Of a DNA stretch of 64,000 bases, positions 17,863 to 26,882 are shown one piece after another. The notes beneath the pieces are model-generated. The model saw only the letters and a list, made by a program, of their open reading frames with translations. It made no database searches and had not been told where the DNA came from. This DNA is from Bacteroidetes bacterium CG12_big_fil_rev_8_21_14_0_65_60_17 (lineage in GTDB: Bacteria; Bacteroidota; Rhodothermia; Rhodothermales; UBA10348): NCBI GenBank assembly GCA_002787815.1, contig PCUY01000031.1, positions 1-64,000 on the forward strand, in the 5' to 3' direction. Numbering within the stretch: position 1 is the stretch's first letter; each line of letters opens with the position of its first letter. The translations under genes were made by a program, and so were the position numbers.

Positions 17863-18788
17863 TGGGCATCAGAGAACATGAAAAAAGAGATCTCGTGTCG
17901 CGCGCCGACCAGACGCCCGGCCTTTCGTCAGCCCGCACGGACGATCATGTCGTACAACTTTGGCTGCGCGGAAAAAGTGAAAACTCACGCGATGCCTACG
18001 TTCGGGACGTATCTGCATTCTTCGCTCACGCCGGAATCGACCTTCAACATGTAAAGCTTGAGCATCTTTGGGTATGGGATGAACGTCTGGGACGGGATGG
18101 CCTGGCCGTGTCCACGCGTGCGCGCAAGCTTGCTGCTGTTAAAAGTCTTCTGAGCTTTGCACATCGCATTGGATACACGGACTTCAACGTAGGAGCCGCC
18201 GTATCATTGCCCCGGATTCCGGATCTGCTGGCACAGCGCATACTCTCCGAAGAAGAACTTTTCCGCATTCTTTCGCTCGATCTGCCCACGCGGAATCGGC
18301 TCCTCGTACGATTATTCTATGCCTCGGGCGCACGGGTATCGGAGCTCGTATCCCTCCAATGGAAACATGTGTCCGCGCGAACCACGTCGGACCACATCAG
18401 TGGCCAGATAACGGTAATCGGCAAGGGTGAGAAAGCCCGTAATGTCCTGCTCGCTGAATCGGTATGGAGAGATCTGCAGGCCTGGCATGCGGAGGAGCTT
18501 CAGGCAGGCTTTGGTCAACCGTCGCAGCCGGTTTTCCGTTCGCCACGGGGCTCATCCCTGAGTCGACAACAGATGTGGCGCATTGTGAAGGCGGCTGCAC
18601 GCGAAGCGGGCATTGATAAAGATGTCTCGCCCCATTGGCTCCGACATGCCCATGCGTCCCATGCGCTTGACCACGGTGCACCAACGCATCTGGTCAAGGA
18701 AACGCTCGGCCACAAATCGCTCACCACGACGAGCAAGTACAGCCACGCCCGGCCGGACGATTCTTCGAGCAACTACCTCGACATCTGA
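17862..18788 (+). CDS. Tyrosine recombinase, XerC/XerD type
   Basis: A 308-residue site-specific recombinase of normal Xer length. The N-terminal SAM-like core-binding domain (VVQLWLRGKSENSRDAYVRD) precedes the catalytic domain. The active site is visible: Arg158 in YASGARVSELVSLQW, the beta-hairpin Lys in GKGEKARNV, HWLRHAHASH (HxxR), LGHKSLTTT (His), and the nucleophile Tyr in SKYSHA. It probably resolves chromosome dimers at dif with a partner not in this window. There are no integrase-style neighbours or attachment repeats. XerC and XerD cannot be told apart here. Confidence 0.9.
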   Translation: MGIREHEKRDLVSRADQTPGLSSARTDDHVVQLWLRGKSENSRDAYVRDVSAFFAHAGIDLQHVKLEHLWVWDERLGRDGLAVSTRARKLAAVKSLLSFAHRIGYTDFNVGAAVSLPRIPDLLAQRILSEEELFRILSLDLPTRNRLLVRLFYASGARVSELVSLQWKHVSARTTSDHISGQITVIGKGEKARNVLLAESVWRDLQAWHAEELQAGFGQPSQPVFRSPRGSSLSRQQMWRIVKAAAREAGIDKDVSPHWLRHAHASHALDHGAPTHLVKETLGHKSLTTTSKYSHARPDDSSSNYLDI

Positions 18789-18819
18789 AATTGCGTTGAA
18801 AAACCATCGCACACTTCTG

Positions 18820-19779
18820 ATGCAGCCCATTCGCGTCATAGCTGGCCCGACTGCTGTCGGAAAGAGCAGTACGGCGGTCGAACTCGCACACATGCTGCAA
18901 CCTGCGGAAATCGTTTCGTGCGACAGCCGCCAGATTTACCGCGGCATGGATATCGGAACGGCGAAACCGTCGGCCGCTGAGCGCCAGGCGGTCCCGCACC
19001 ACTTTGTTGACGAACGCGAAGTCACACAGACATTTTCGGCGGGAGCATTCCAGGCGGAAGCCGAGATTCGACTGGCGGCCATCTTGGACCGCGGACACGT
19101 TCCCATCGTGGCAGGCGGTTCGACATTATACCTCAAGGCGCTGGTCGAAGGTATTGGCAGACTACCCGTTGTGCCGGCTGTAATACGTAAGAACCTCAAT
19201 CACAGACTGGAAACTGAGGGCGCGCCAGCGCTCTATGATACACTGGTTGAAGTAGATCCAATCTACGCGGCCACGCTTGACCCAACGAAGACGCAACGTA
19301 TTATCCGTGGACTCGAAGTGTATGAGGCTACAGGACGGTCATTGTCTTCGTTTCAGTCAGATCACAGACCTCCCCGCTACGCCTACCAGGTGTTCGTGCT
19401 CTCGCGTCCCCGGTCAGACCTCTATGAGGCCATCAACAAGAGGGTTGACAGCATGATGGAGTATGGTCTTCTGCAAGAGGTTCAGCGTTTTCATGAAGCT
19501 GGTTTCTCGGAGCACGATGCCGCTTTTCGGACCATTGGATACCGAGAACTTTTCCCGGTCCTGCGAAACGAATACTCCATAGAGCATGGGGTTCATCTCA
19601 TCAAGCGGAACTCGCGACGTTATGCCAAGCGCCAACTGACATGGTACAGGGGTATGCACAGCGTGACGTGGCTGGATGTAAGCAGTCTGACGCCGGTAGA
19701 CGTAGCGTCCGTCATTCTGGGGTCACAACGAAGAGGAACTGACGATGAAAAGGACGACGGACGGGACGACACGCTATAA
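18820..19779 (+). CDS. miaA: tRNA dimethylallyltransferase
   Basis: A 319-residue MiaA, which adds a dimethylallyl group to A37 of tRNAs reading U-starting codons. GPTAVGKSSTAVELA is the P-loop, SCDSRQIYRGMDIGTAKP binds the substrate tRNA base, HHFVD and AGGSTLYLKALVEG follow, and the C-terminal RNSRRYAKRQLTWYRG is a family hallmark. The ATG was chosen 31 nt after the recombinase stop; the frame is open further upstream but lies inside that gene. The last 68 nt overlap the 3' end of the convergent fusion gene. Confidence 0.96.
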   Translation: MQPIRVIAGPTAVGKSSTAVELAHMLQPAEIVSCDSRQIYRGMDIGTAKPSAAERQAVPHHFVDEREVTQTFSAGAFQAEAEIRLAAILDRGHVPIVAGGSTLYLKALVEGIGRLPVVPAVIRKNLNHRLETEGAPALYDTLVEVDPIYAATLDPTKTQRIIRGLEVYEATGRSLSSFQSDHRPPRYAYQVFVLSRPRSDLYEAINKRVDSMMEYGLLQEVQRFHEAGFSEHDAAFRTIGYRELFPVLRNEYSIEHGVHLIKRNSRRYAKRQLTWYRGMHSVTWLDVSSLTPVDVASVILGSQRRGTDDEKDDGRDDTL

Positions 19780-21715
19780 CGTGTCCTCCAGTTCGACTGG
19801 CCATTGTAATCCACTCCGCATTGGTTCGATGATGCAGGTGTTCTTTCTGGTGTTGCATGCTGCTCCGCGTGAAAGATGCTGACCGTATCCGATTGGCCAG
19901 CAGATCGAGCCGCCGCAGCAGTATGCGCTCGAATCCGGTCCCATACGTCGATTCAAGCACAATGACCCGTTGCCTCGCCACGCGAAGCGCCTCTCGCAGC
20001 ACCTGCTCCTGATCTTCAGCATGATGCAATACGAAACCAAGCACTACTACATTGAAGGTATTGTCATTGATGGGTAATACGAATCCATCGTAGTGCAAGT
20101 GTTCGACAGGAAGTACCACAGCGTCCCGAACCTCGGCAACTATTGTTTTACGCCGATCGTTTGCCTGCCGCAGTCGCCAGGCCAGGTATCCCTCCCCGCC
20201 CCCGAGATCCAGTACATCCTCACGCTCTCCTACCCAGGGCCGCATGAGGGAATACTTTGCGGCGGCGCGCCAGGCAAGTATGCCCTGGAGCCAACCAGGG
20301 CTGCGCATGGCAATCCATGTCAGGCCCCATGCACCCCACGCCAAGCGTACAAACCACCAATATGGTTCAGGACCGTGAGAATAGAGCAGATATGTGCCTA
20401 CGGAAAGCGTGGCCAACACCCACCAGTGCCAAGGAATACGCTTCTCGAAGAGCATCACCCCAAGTAGAAGCACCCCAACCAGATACCAAGGATGAACCGT
20501 GGTCGAAAAAACCAGGTGAAGCACCCATGCGGCGTACCCGACCTTCCATGCCCACCAGCGTGCGCGGTCTTCATCCGGAGTTCCGGCTCCGAAGCGGGAA
20601 GCCACAGCATCTGTCATGAAACGGAGTCGGCTCGTCATCAGAAGCGCCATTCCCCCGAAAACAAACAGTATGACGAGGTGGATTCTGCGGAATGCCGGTC
20701 CGATCTGCTTCGACCAGTCTGCACCCGTTCTGAATTCATACCACTCCTTCACCAGATAATACGGCCCGGCATTGAATTCGAACCACGCCACGTAGAGCTC
20801 CAGGGAGCTGGCAATGTGTTCCGGGACATACGTGGCAGCGAATGGTATCCAGACCAGAACACTTACTCCCGCCGCCAGTGCCCCCAGGCGCAGGCGGTCG
20901 CGCCATTTCGGCGATGCCCCCAGAACCAGAAATGGCAGGAGAACCAATGGGAGGAGTTTGACCCATGCCGCAAGTGTGATCCAGACAATTGCCGTCCCCC
21001 ACCTGCCCTTTGCCCAGCTGATAACTCCGGCTGCCAGCAGCGGCAGCAAAAGGATGTCCGTATGGCCCTGAAGGGACCCTGCAATGAGCAGAACAGGGCT
21101 CAGCGCTACAAGCATCAATGTGCGGGGTTGCAGCATGCGCGAGAGCATTACAACACCAGCCACCTCGGCGATGGAAAAGAGCATCTTGATACCCATCCAT
21201 GAAGGCCACCACTCCCCTGATGGACCCGGGATGGCACCCAAACCGGGTATTTCCCTGCCGAGAAAGGCCCCCGCAGCAAAAAACACCTGGGATACCGGTG
21301 GATACACCGAGTAGAAATCGGCTGAGTTGAGCAGTGCCGCCAAGGGTTGTCCGTGCCATTCGGAAAAGATGGCATCAGATGGCCGGAATGCATATGGATT
21401 CATGCCGTCCAACACGACCCAGCCATCCCAGACGTATCGATACATGTCATTTGACAGCACCGGGGGCACGGGGAAAGCCACGATTCTCCAAATCACGGCA
21501 AGGCCGAGGACCATGCCGACCGAGAAACCATTCTGCCGCCATGCGGCGATCTGCAACAGGCCAAGAACAAGTGCCGCCGCCACAAAAACCGGAAATGTCT
21601 GCGGCTGCCGGGCAGCTTGGATCATGACCAGCCCACCTGCAGCCATCAATCCCGCCAAGACCAGGGTCCACGCCCGGGAGGCAGCACCCCGACCGTGCTC
21701 TTCAGCTTCGATCAA
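19712..21715 (-). CDS. Membrane glycosyltransferase fused to a SAM-dependent methyltransferase
   Basis: A continuous 667-residue frame. Residues ~15-470 hold about twelve hydrophobic segments with loops typical of polyprenyl-phosphate-dependent GT-C mannosyltransferases (SNDMYRYVWDGWVVLDGMNP with an Asp near the first extracytoplasmic loop, then DFYSVYPPVSQ, then SLQGHTDILLLPLL). From ~480 the protein becomes soluble and carries a class I methyltransferase: DVLDLGGGEGYLAWRL (SAM loop, ~500), then PINDNTFNVVVLGFVLHHAED, then ALRVARQRVIVLES. It starts with TTG, 14 nt inside the RsbW-like gene, because no ATG occurs before the first membrane helix. It probably builds or caps an envelope glycolipid; the acceptor is unknown. 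The downstream end overlaps miaA antisense. Confidence 0.8.
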   Translation of the reverse strand: MIEAEEHGRGAASRAWTLVLAGLMAAGGLVMIQAARQPQTFPVFVAAALVLGLLQIAAWRQNGFSVGMVLGLAVIWRIVAFPVPPVLSNDMYRYVWDGWVVLDGMNPYAFRPSDAIFSEWHGQPLAALLNSADFYSVYPPVSQVFFAAGAFLGREIPGLGAIPGPSGEWWPSWMGIKMLFSIAEVAGVVMLSRMLQPRTLMLVALSPVLLIAGSLQGHTDILLLPLLAAGVISWAKGRWGTAIVWITLAAWVKLLPLVLLPFLVLGASPKWRDRLRLGALAAGVSVLVWIPFAATYVPEHIASSLELYVAWFEFNAGPYYLVKEWYEFRTGADWSKQIGPAFRRIHLVILFVFGGMALLMTSRLRFMTDAVASRFGAGTPDEDRARWWAWKVGYAAWVLHLVFSTTVHPWYLVGVLLLGVMLFEKRIPWHWWVLATLSVGTYLLYSHGPEPYWWFVRLAWGAWGLTWIAMRSPGWLQGILAWRAAAKYSLMRPWVGEREDVLDLGGGEGYLAWRLRQANDRRKTIVAEVRDAVVLPVEHLHYDGFVLPINDNTFNVVVLGFVLHHAEDQEQVLREALRVARQRVIVLESTYGTGFERILLRRLDLLANRIRSASFTRSSMQHQKEHLHHRTNAEWITMASRTGGHVIACRPVRRPFHRQFLFVVTPE

Positions 21716-22088
21716 AACGGATTACGGTTCGGCGGCCACCGCGCTCGTAGCGCACGTCATCGGCCATCCGCTCTATCAAAAACAGTCCACGCCCCCCGTC
21801 TTCCAGCAGATTGTCTTCTGCAAGCGGATCTCCGACCGCGCTCCGGAGAAAACCTTCGCCCTCGTCCTCCACTTCAATGATGAAGGCATCGGCCCGCTCC
21901 TCGAACACAATCTCCACCTTCTTTTCAAGAATAGACTCGTTACCGTGCTCAATGGCATTCGTGACGGCCTCTGATGCCAGAAGGACGGCTTTGTATACCA
22001 GGTCATCATTTTCCGTGTGGCTGGAAAAAAAGGCTTCAGCTTCATCAACGACCCGTTCAAGGTCATCGAACGAGCTTTGGATGGTCAT
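21702..22088 (-). CDS. RsbW-like anti-sigma/serine kinase (HATPase)
   Basis: A 128-residue GHKL ATPase of the RsbW/SpoIIAB type, which phosphorylates anti-sigma antagonists or binds sigma factors. LASEAVTNAIEHGN is the N-box, DEGEGF the G1 box, and GGRGLFLIERMADDV the G2 box. The ATG at 22088 starts two bases after the GT4 stop; a GTG at 22103 would overlap that gene. No STAS antagonist or sigma factor is adjacent, so it may be part of a partner-switching system encoded elsewhere. Its place between two glycosyltransferases suggests only co-transcription. Confidence 0.85.
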   Translation of the reverse strand: MTIQSSFDDLERVVDEAEAFFSSHTENDDLVYKAVLLASEAVTNAIEHGNESILEKKVEIVFEERADAFIIEVEDEGEGFLRSAVGDPLAEDNLLEDGGRGLFLIERMADDVRYERGGRRTVIRFDRS

Positions 22089-22090
22089 TT

Positions 22091-23410
22091 CTAGTCTGGC
22101 CACGAAACGGGGGTTCTGGTTGATCGTCGCACCAAAGTACGAAAACGATCCGCAATGCGGCGCGCTCCCAGGCGCCTGTCGAACATTTCGAGTCCGTTCG
22201 CTTCAGCAATGGGGAGAGTTCCCCGTTCCCACATATCGAAAAGCTCCAGTAGCCGCTCGCTTACTTCCGGGATGCGATCAGGATGCGCCACGAATCCCGC
22301 ACCGTGAGCCATGATATCGTCGCGTGCAACGCCTTCGGGTACCAATCCCAGAATCGGTCGCCCGGAACCCATGTATTCGTACAATTTCCCCGTGGATATA
22401 CCCTCACTCCCCGGGCGCACCCCGATGGTGAGCCAGAGAACGTCAGCCGCATGCTGCGCCCGAACGGTCCCGGTATGTGAGACATACCCGTGATGAACCA
22501 CCAACCTCTCCAGATCCAACTCGCGGACGAGATCATGCAAATGATCCGGCACCAGTCCCATGAAGTGAGCCCGGGCCTTCTCTCTGAAGCGGTCGTCAAC
22601 CGCCGCGGCTGCTGCGAACGCTCGCAGGAATACATCGGGTTTCTGTGCATCGTAAAAGACGCCTGTGTACAGAAAAGTGCATGTTGTGGATTCAAAGATA
22701 TCCGCCGACTCGAGGTTGGTAAAGTCTTCCGGGTCAAACCCTTGTGGTACAATATGAACACCTTCTCCATCCAAACCATTGCGCTCACACAACGCATCCC
22801 GTATGACGCGGTTTATGACATGGATTTCATGTGCATCCTGCACTGCTTTGGACTCCATTCGAGCGGCCACGCACCTGTGCCAGCGGGTTGGATATGTGTG
22901 TCTCGGATTACCCACCCAGTCGTCTCGGAAATCCAGGACAAGCGGCAGTCGGAAACGCCTGGCCAGCTGCCTCGCGACGAGAACGCCCGTATAGGGTGGC
23001 GCTGACACAAAAACCAGGTCGTGACGCTCCCTTTGAAGCAGGCGTCGCCCCATCCGAACGGCAAACGGATACCAACCGATCTTGTTGTCAGGCTGAAAAA
23101 TCCACTGGGAAAGTCGTGCCATCGGCCCGCGGCGCCCTTCTGCAGGAAGTCCAACCGTCCGTCTCCGCATGCCTGGAATCTGAGTCGGGTCGACAGATCC
23201 GGTACGATGGACGGTTATTCCGGGACGATCGAGTTCGTCGGACAGAGTCTCATCGAAGGCGAAATAGGCTCCTGGATTGACCGTCAGCACCGAAACATCT
23301 ATCCCATTGTCCGGCAAGTATTTGACCAGCTTGGCCGTACGCTGCACACCACTCAGGCCCAGAGGCGGAAAGTAGTACGAGACGACGAGGATCCTGAGAC
23401 GCTGTTGCAT
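22091..23410 (-). CDS. Glycosyltransferase family 4
   Basis: A 439-residue GT-B fold enzyme. It starts with the GT4 acceptor loop YYFPPLGLSGVQRTAKLV, then LVLDFRDDWVGNP, the middle strand TCTFLYTGVFYDAQKP, and the donor-binding stretch STGKLYEYMGSGRPILGLVPEG with its conserved Glu-rich loop. The enzyme probably transfers a nucleotide-activated sugar to a cell-surface glycan. It begins on the last base of the M24 peptidase stop (TAATG) and is followed two bases later by the RsbW-like gene. The sugar and acceptor are unknown. Confidence 0.9.
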   Translation of the reverse strand: MQQRLRILVVSYYFPPLGLSGVQRTAKLVKYLPDNGIDVSVLTVNPGAYFAFDETLSDELDRPGITVHRTGSVDPTQIPGMRRRTVGLPAEGRRGPMARLSQWIFQPDNKIGWYPFAVRMGRRLLQRERHDLVFVSAPPYTGVLVARQLARRFRLPLVLDFRDDWVGNPRHTYPTRWHRCVAARMESKAVQDAHEIHVINRVIRDALCERNGLDGEGVHIVPQGFDPEDFTNLESADIFESTTCTFLYTGVFYDAQKPDVFLRAFAAAAAVDDRFREKARAHFMGLVPDHLHDLVRELDLERLVVHHGYVSHTGTVRAQHAADVLWLTIGVRPGSEGISTGKLYEYMGSGRPILGLVPEGVARDDIMAHGAGFVAHPDRIPEVSERLLELFDMWERGTLPIAEANGLEMFDRRLGARRIADRFRTLVRRSTRTPVSWPD

Positions 23411-24546
23411 TACAGGATAACCGGTTCCGTAGAAAGACGATTCAACCGCCTGGCGTCTCCATCGGTAATGACAATGGTATCTTCAAGGCGGATGCCGAAT
23501 TGTCCCTCAAGATAAATGCCGGGCTCGACGGTTACGACGGTATTCTTCTGCAGCCTGTGGTCGGTTCTGGCAGATACGCCCGGCCATTCGTGTACATCCA
23601 TGCCCAGGCCGTGTCCCAGTGAGTGAACGAAGTGGTTCCCGTAGCCTTCCGCCTGTATCACGCTCCTTGCCGTGCTGTCAAGAGCGTGCGTGGACATACC
23701 GGAAACAGCCGATTCCACCGCTGCTCTGCGCGCGGCATCGACGAGGGACCAGATACGAAGGAATTCGGACGACGGGCGGCCCAGATGCACCATCCGTGTC
23801 ATGTCACTACAGTATCCGTCGAATTCACACCCGAAATCAAACAGGATCGGGGTTGCGGGCGCGAGTCGGTCGAGGCCCGGCCGCGCATGCGGCCGGGCCG
23901 AGTTGGGGCCGAAGGCCACAATGGATTCGAATGAAGACCGACTCGCGCCCGCAACCCGTTGACGGTAATCGATCTCGGCCGCCAGGTCGCGTTCGCTGAC
24001 CCCCTCCTTCACCAGCGACAGGACATCCCCGAAAACCGACTCCGAAAGACGGAGTGCGCGCGTCATGGCGTCAATTTCGTTATCGTCCTTGACAGCCCGC
24101 AGCGGAGCAGCAGCCTCCACGAGCGGGTGAAGCGCGACCCGAATATCGCTTCCCGACATGGCCGTCCGCAGGTCATTGTGGCTCGATACGGTCACATGAT
24201 CTGCTTCGAAAGCCATGCGCAGGGCGCCCCCATCCGTTTGCGCCATATTGCCCGCGGTCTGCACAAACACGCCGTCACTGCACAAGGCGGCCGGGAGCGA
24301 TCCAGAGACGACACTGCATTCGGTTACCGTCCCCGCGGAAACCATTCTGGCAGCTTCCTGGGCGTAGCGTCCATCCGTGAAGAACCAGGATCCTGCCGGT
24401 GCAACCAACAGGGCACCGTTCGAGCCGGCAAAACCACAAAGCCACCGAACCGTGCTCGGGTTGCTTGCAAGTATGGCGTCACAACCTGCTTTGAGAACAT
24501 CGGCAACAAGACGTCTCTGTCGATCCCGGTACGTGGTTTCAGGCAT
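23410..24546 (-). CDS. Xaa-Pro dipeptidase/aminopeptidase (M24)
   Basis: A 378-residue metallopeptidase that cleaves X-Pro bonds. An N-terminal creatinase-like domain (RWLCGFAGSNGALLVAP, FTDGRYAQEAARM) is followed by the pita-bread domain with all five metal ligands: two Asp in DFGCEFDGYCSDMTRM, His in HSLGHGLGMDVHEWP, Glu in TVEPGIYLEG and Glu in RLEDTIV. The start was taken at MPETTYRDRQ, 19 nt after guaB; the frame extends upstream to 24609 but would overlap guaB. The coding sequence contains a nested perfect inverted repeat at 23850-23957, described separately. Confidence 0.92.
   Translation of the reverse strand: MPETTYRDRQRRLVADVLKAGCDAILASNPSTVRWLCGFAGSNGALLVAPAGSWFFTDGRYAQEAARMVSAGTVTECSVVSGSLPAALCSDGVFVQTAGNMAQTDGGALRMAFEADHVTVSSHNDLRTAMSGSDIRVALHPLVEAAAPLRAVKDDNEIDAMTRALRLSESVFGDVLSLVKEGVSERDLAAEIDYRQRVAGASRSSFESIVAFGPNSARPHARPGLDRLAPATPILFDFGCEFDGYCSDMTRMVHLGRPSSEFLRIWSLVDAARRAAVESAVSGMSTHALDSTARSVIQAEGYGNHFVHSLGHGLGMDVHEWPGVSARTDHRLQKNTVVTVEPGIYLEGQFGIRLEDTIVITDGDARRLNRLSTEPVIL
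23850..23957. repeat. Nested perfect inverted repeat inside the M24 peptidase gene
   Basis: The outer arms are 22 bp and perfectly complementary (23850-23871 with 23936-23957). Inside them lies a second perfect inverted repeat with 11-bp arms (23874-23884 with 23889-23899) around GCAT, and a small GGCC hairpin sits in the remainder. The whole structure is in frame in the M24 coding sequence, around the conserved GPNSARPHARPG region. The mRNA could fold into a branched, very GC-rich stem. Confidence 0.9.
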
Positions 24547-24565
24547 GGCTTCTTTCGTGCCGGAT

Positions 24566-26059
24566 TCAGGTTTTGGTACTGTAGTTCGGCGCCTCCTTCG
24601 TGATGGCAATATTGTGGGGATGGCTCTCTATGAAGCCCGAAGCACTGATACGCACAAACTGTGCACGCTCATGGAGCTCTTTCACCGTCTGGCACCCCGT
24701 GTATCCCATGGCCGCCCGCAGTCCACCAAGCATCTGGTACACGACTTCGTGCAAGGATCCACCATAGGGCACACGACCTTCGATGCCTTCGGGAACGAGT
24801 TTTCCCAGTTCGTCTTCCACGTCCTGGAAATAGCGGTCTTTGCTGCCTGCCTGCATGGCACTGAGCGACCCCATCCCACGATAGCTTTTGTATTTGCGAC
24901 CCTCATACAGGATGGTCTCGCCCGGACTTTCCTCAACACGTGCAAAAAGACCACCAATCATGACGCTGGCAGCGCCCGAAGCGAGCGCCTTGGGTATATC
25001 TCCCGTCTGCTTGATGCCGCCATCGGCAATGACCGGAATATCGTGTTCCATGGCGACTTCTGCGCATTCCAGAACGGCACTCAGTTGGGGTACTCCCACC
25101 CCCGCCACGATGCGTGTCGTGCAGATGGAGCCCGGGCCGATTCCGATTTTGACACAGTCCGCACCAACCGAAATCAGATCACGCGTGGCTTCCCGCGTCG
25201 CTACGTTGCCCGCCACGACAGCCAGGCCCGAGCGGTATGTCTTGACGCGTTCCACGGCTTTCAGGACGCCCTGGCTGTGTCCATGCGCCGTATCTACAGT
25301 AACGAAATCAACACCAGCCTCGACGAGTGCACTGAGGCGCTCTTCGATATCAGAGGTAACACCCACGGCCGCACCGACACGCAGTCGGCCGTGCTCGTCC
25401 TTGCAGGCATTCGGGAATTGACGCTTCTTCTGGATGTCCTTGAATGTAATGAGGCCCGTCAGTCGCCCTTCGTCATCCACCACAGGCAGCTTTTCGATTT
25501 TGCTGGCCTGCAGGAGCGCCTCTGCGGCCTCCAGGGTCGTACCCTTTGGTGCCGTTACAAGAGGCGTTTTCGTCATGATGTCTTCGAGATGTGCACTTCC
25601 ATCCACCTGGAAGCGAAGATCACGGTTGGTTACGATTCCAGCCAGCACGCGGTCCTTGCCAACAACCGGAATGCCACCGATGGAGTAGCGCGCCATCATG
25701 GCCCGTGCATCTGCGACCGTATGGCGCGGGCCGAGCGTAATGGGATCCATGATCATCCCACTCTCGGAACGCTTAACGCGGCGCACTTCAGCCGCCTGCT
25801 GTTCGATGGACATGTTCTTGTGCAGAACACCCGCTCCTCCCTCCCGGGCCAGGGCAATGGCCAACTCCGATTCGGTAACCGTATCCATTGCCGCCGACAG
25901 AATGGGGATATTGAGACGGATTGTGCGGGTAAGGCGCGAGGAGGTGTCAACGTCACGCGGCATGATGGTACTGTGCGCCGGTACGAGCAGTACGTCGTCG
26001 TAGGTCAGGCCTTCACCACGGAATTTGTGGTGGGATACATGCAGTTCCTTGTTGTTCAT
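24566..26059 (-). CDS. guaB: Inosine-5'-monophosphate dehydrogenase
   Basis: A 497-residue IMPDH, which oxidises IMP to XMP with NAD+, the first committed step to [16 protein letters not shown] opens the barrel. Two CBS domains follow (residues ~95-215, with [13 protein letters not shown] and [16 protein letters not shown]). The catalytic Cys is in [11 protein letters not shown], and [19 protein letters not shown] and the flap [10 protein letters not shown] complete the site. The length matches bacterial IMPDHs (~490). It lies 4 nt downstream of rluB in the same orientation. Confidence 0.98.
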   Translation of the reverse strand: MNNKELHVSHHKFRGEGLTYDDVLLVPAHSTIMPRDVDTSSRLTRTIRLNIPILSAAMDTVTESELAIALAREGGAGVLHKNMSIEQQAAEVRRVKRSESGMIMDPITLGPRHTVADARAMMARYSIGGIPVVGKDRVLAGIVTNRDLRFQVDGSAHLEDIMTKTPLVTAPKGTTLEAAEALLQASKIEKLPVVDDEGRLTGLITFKDIQKKRQFPNACKDEHGRLRVGAAVGVTSDIEERLSALVEAGVDFVTVDTAHGHSQGVLKAVERVKTYRSGLAVVAGNVATREATRDLISVGADCVKIGIGPGSICTTRIVAGVGVPQLSAVLECAEVAMEHDIPVIADGGIKQTGDIPKALASGAASVMIGGLFARVEESPGETILYEGRKYKSYRGMGSLSAMQAGSKDRYFQDVEDELGKLVPEGIEGRVPYGGSLHEVVYQMLGGLRAAMGYTGCQTVKELHERAQFVRISASGFIESHPHNIAITKEAPNYSTKT

Positions 26060-26063
26060 GTTA

Positions 26064-26882
26064 TTATAATTTCACTTTTCGATACAGTGCAGACACCTCA
26101 TCGCGGGAGAGCCGCCGCCATTTTCCCCGACGAATGCCTTTGGCCGTCAGTCCTGCGTACTTGATGCGTTCGAGAGAAACCACGTCGTGTCCAAGTGCCT
26201 CGAACATGCGACGCACCTGACGGTTGCGCCCCTCGTGAATGGAAATACCCACCACGTTCCGTACGGAGGGATCGGGGAACGCCGCCCGGCCCGCAGCCGC
26301 CGGGCCATCATCGAGGGTGACTCCGCCCAGGAGGGCAGCCAGATCCTCATCTTTGAGGTCGGTGTCTGTACGAACGAGGTACATTTTGTCGATCTCATAG
26401 GACGGGTGCATGAGGCGGTGCGCCAGATCGCCGTCGTTGGTGACCAGCAAAACGCCCGTCGTGTCACGGTCCAGCCGACCAACGGGAAAGAGTCCATCCT
26501 TTTCTTTTTCCGGCAGATCAAACAGATCCATCACACATTTTCGTCCACGCTCATCTTTCGTGGTGGTGATGACATTCGAGGGCTTATTGAGAATGTACCA
26601 GGCCAGGTGAAGTGGGACGATCTTGCGGCCGTGCACTTCGATCGTGTCTTTCGGCGTGACTTTGCTACCCAATTCGGTAACTTTTTTGCCGTTTACGGCT
26701 ACTTCGCCGCGGGCAATCAGTTTATCTGCTTCGCGGCGCGAACAGACCCCTGAACGGGCCATGAACCGGTTCAGTCTGACCTCTTCCTTGTCGGAGGCAA
26801 TGGTGCGTGCAGCCGGTTTCGGGACGTTTCTGTCAGTCGGACGCTTCGTCCTGTGTTTGCGAGCCATGTTCGTTTGATTCAT
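26064..26882 (-). CDS. rluB: 23S rRNA pseudouridine synthase, RluB/RsuA family
   Basis: A 272-residue enzyme from the ATG at 26882 (an alternative ATG at 26867, MARKHRTKR, is equally plausible). A basic N-terminal tail precedes an S4 RNA-binding domain (RLNRFMARSGVCSRREADKLI, GEVAVNGKKV). The catalytic domain has the RluB/RsuA signature with the active Asp in GRLDRDTTGVLLVTNDG and the C-terminal EGRNRQVRRMFEALGHDV. It overlaps the end of scpB by ~50 nt in another frame, which is common for this gene pair. Confidence 0.92.
   Translation of the reverse strand: MNQTNMARKHRTKRPTDRNVPKPAARTIASDKEEVRLNRFMARSGVCSRREADKLIARGEVAVNGKKVTELGSKVTPKDTIEVHGRKIVPLHLAWYILNKPSNVITTTKDERGRKCVMDLFDLPEKEKDGLFPVGRLDRDTTGVLLVTNDGDLAHRLMHPSYEIDKMYLVRTDTDLKDEDLAALLGGVTLDDGPAAAGRAAFPDPSVRNVVGISIHEGRNRQVRRMFEALGHDVVSLERIKYAGLTAKGIRRGKWRRLSRDEVSALYRKVKL

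Noticed and set aside
17862-18788. Mobile-element origin of the tyrosine recombinase
   Set aside because: Its length and motifs fit a housekeeping Xer protein. There are no flanking direct repeats, tRNA target or phage genes, and codon use matches the neighbours.
24377-26164. 595-codon open frame on the plus strand
   Set aside because: It is antisense to guaB and the start of the M24 gene. No domain is visible, and IMPDH on the other strand is complete and well conserved.
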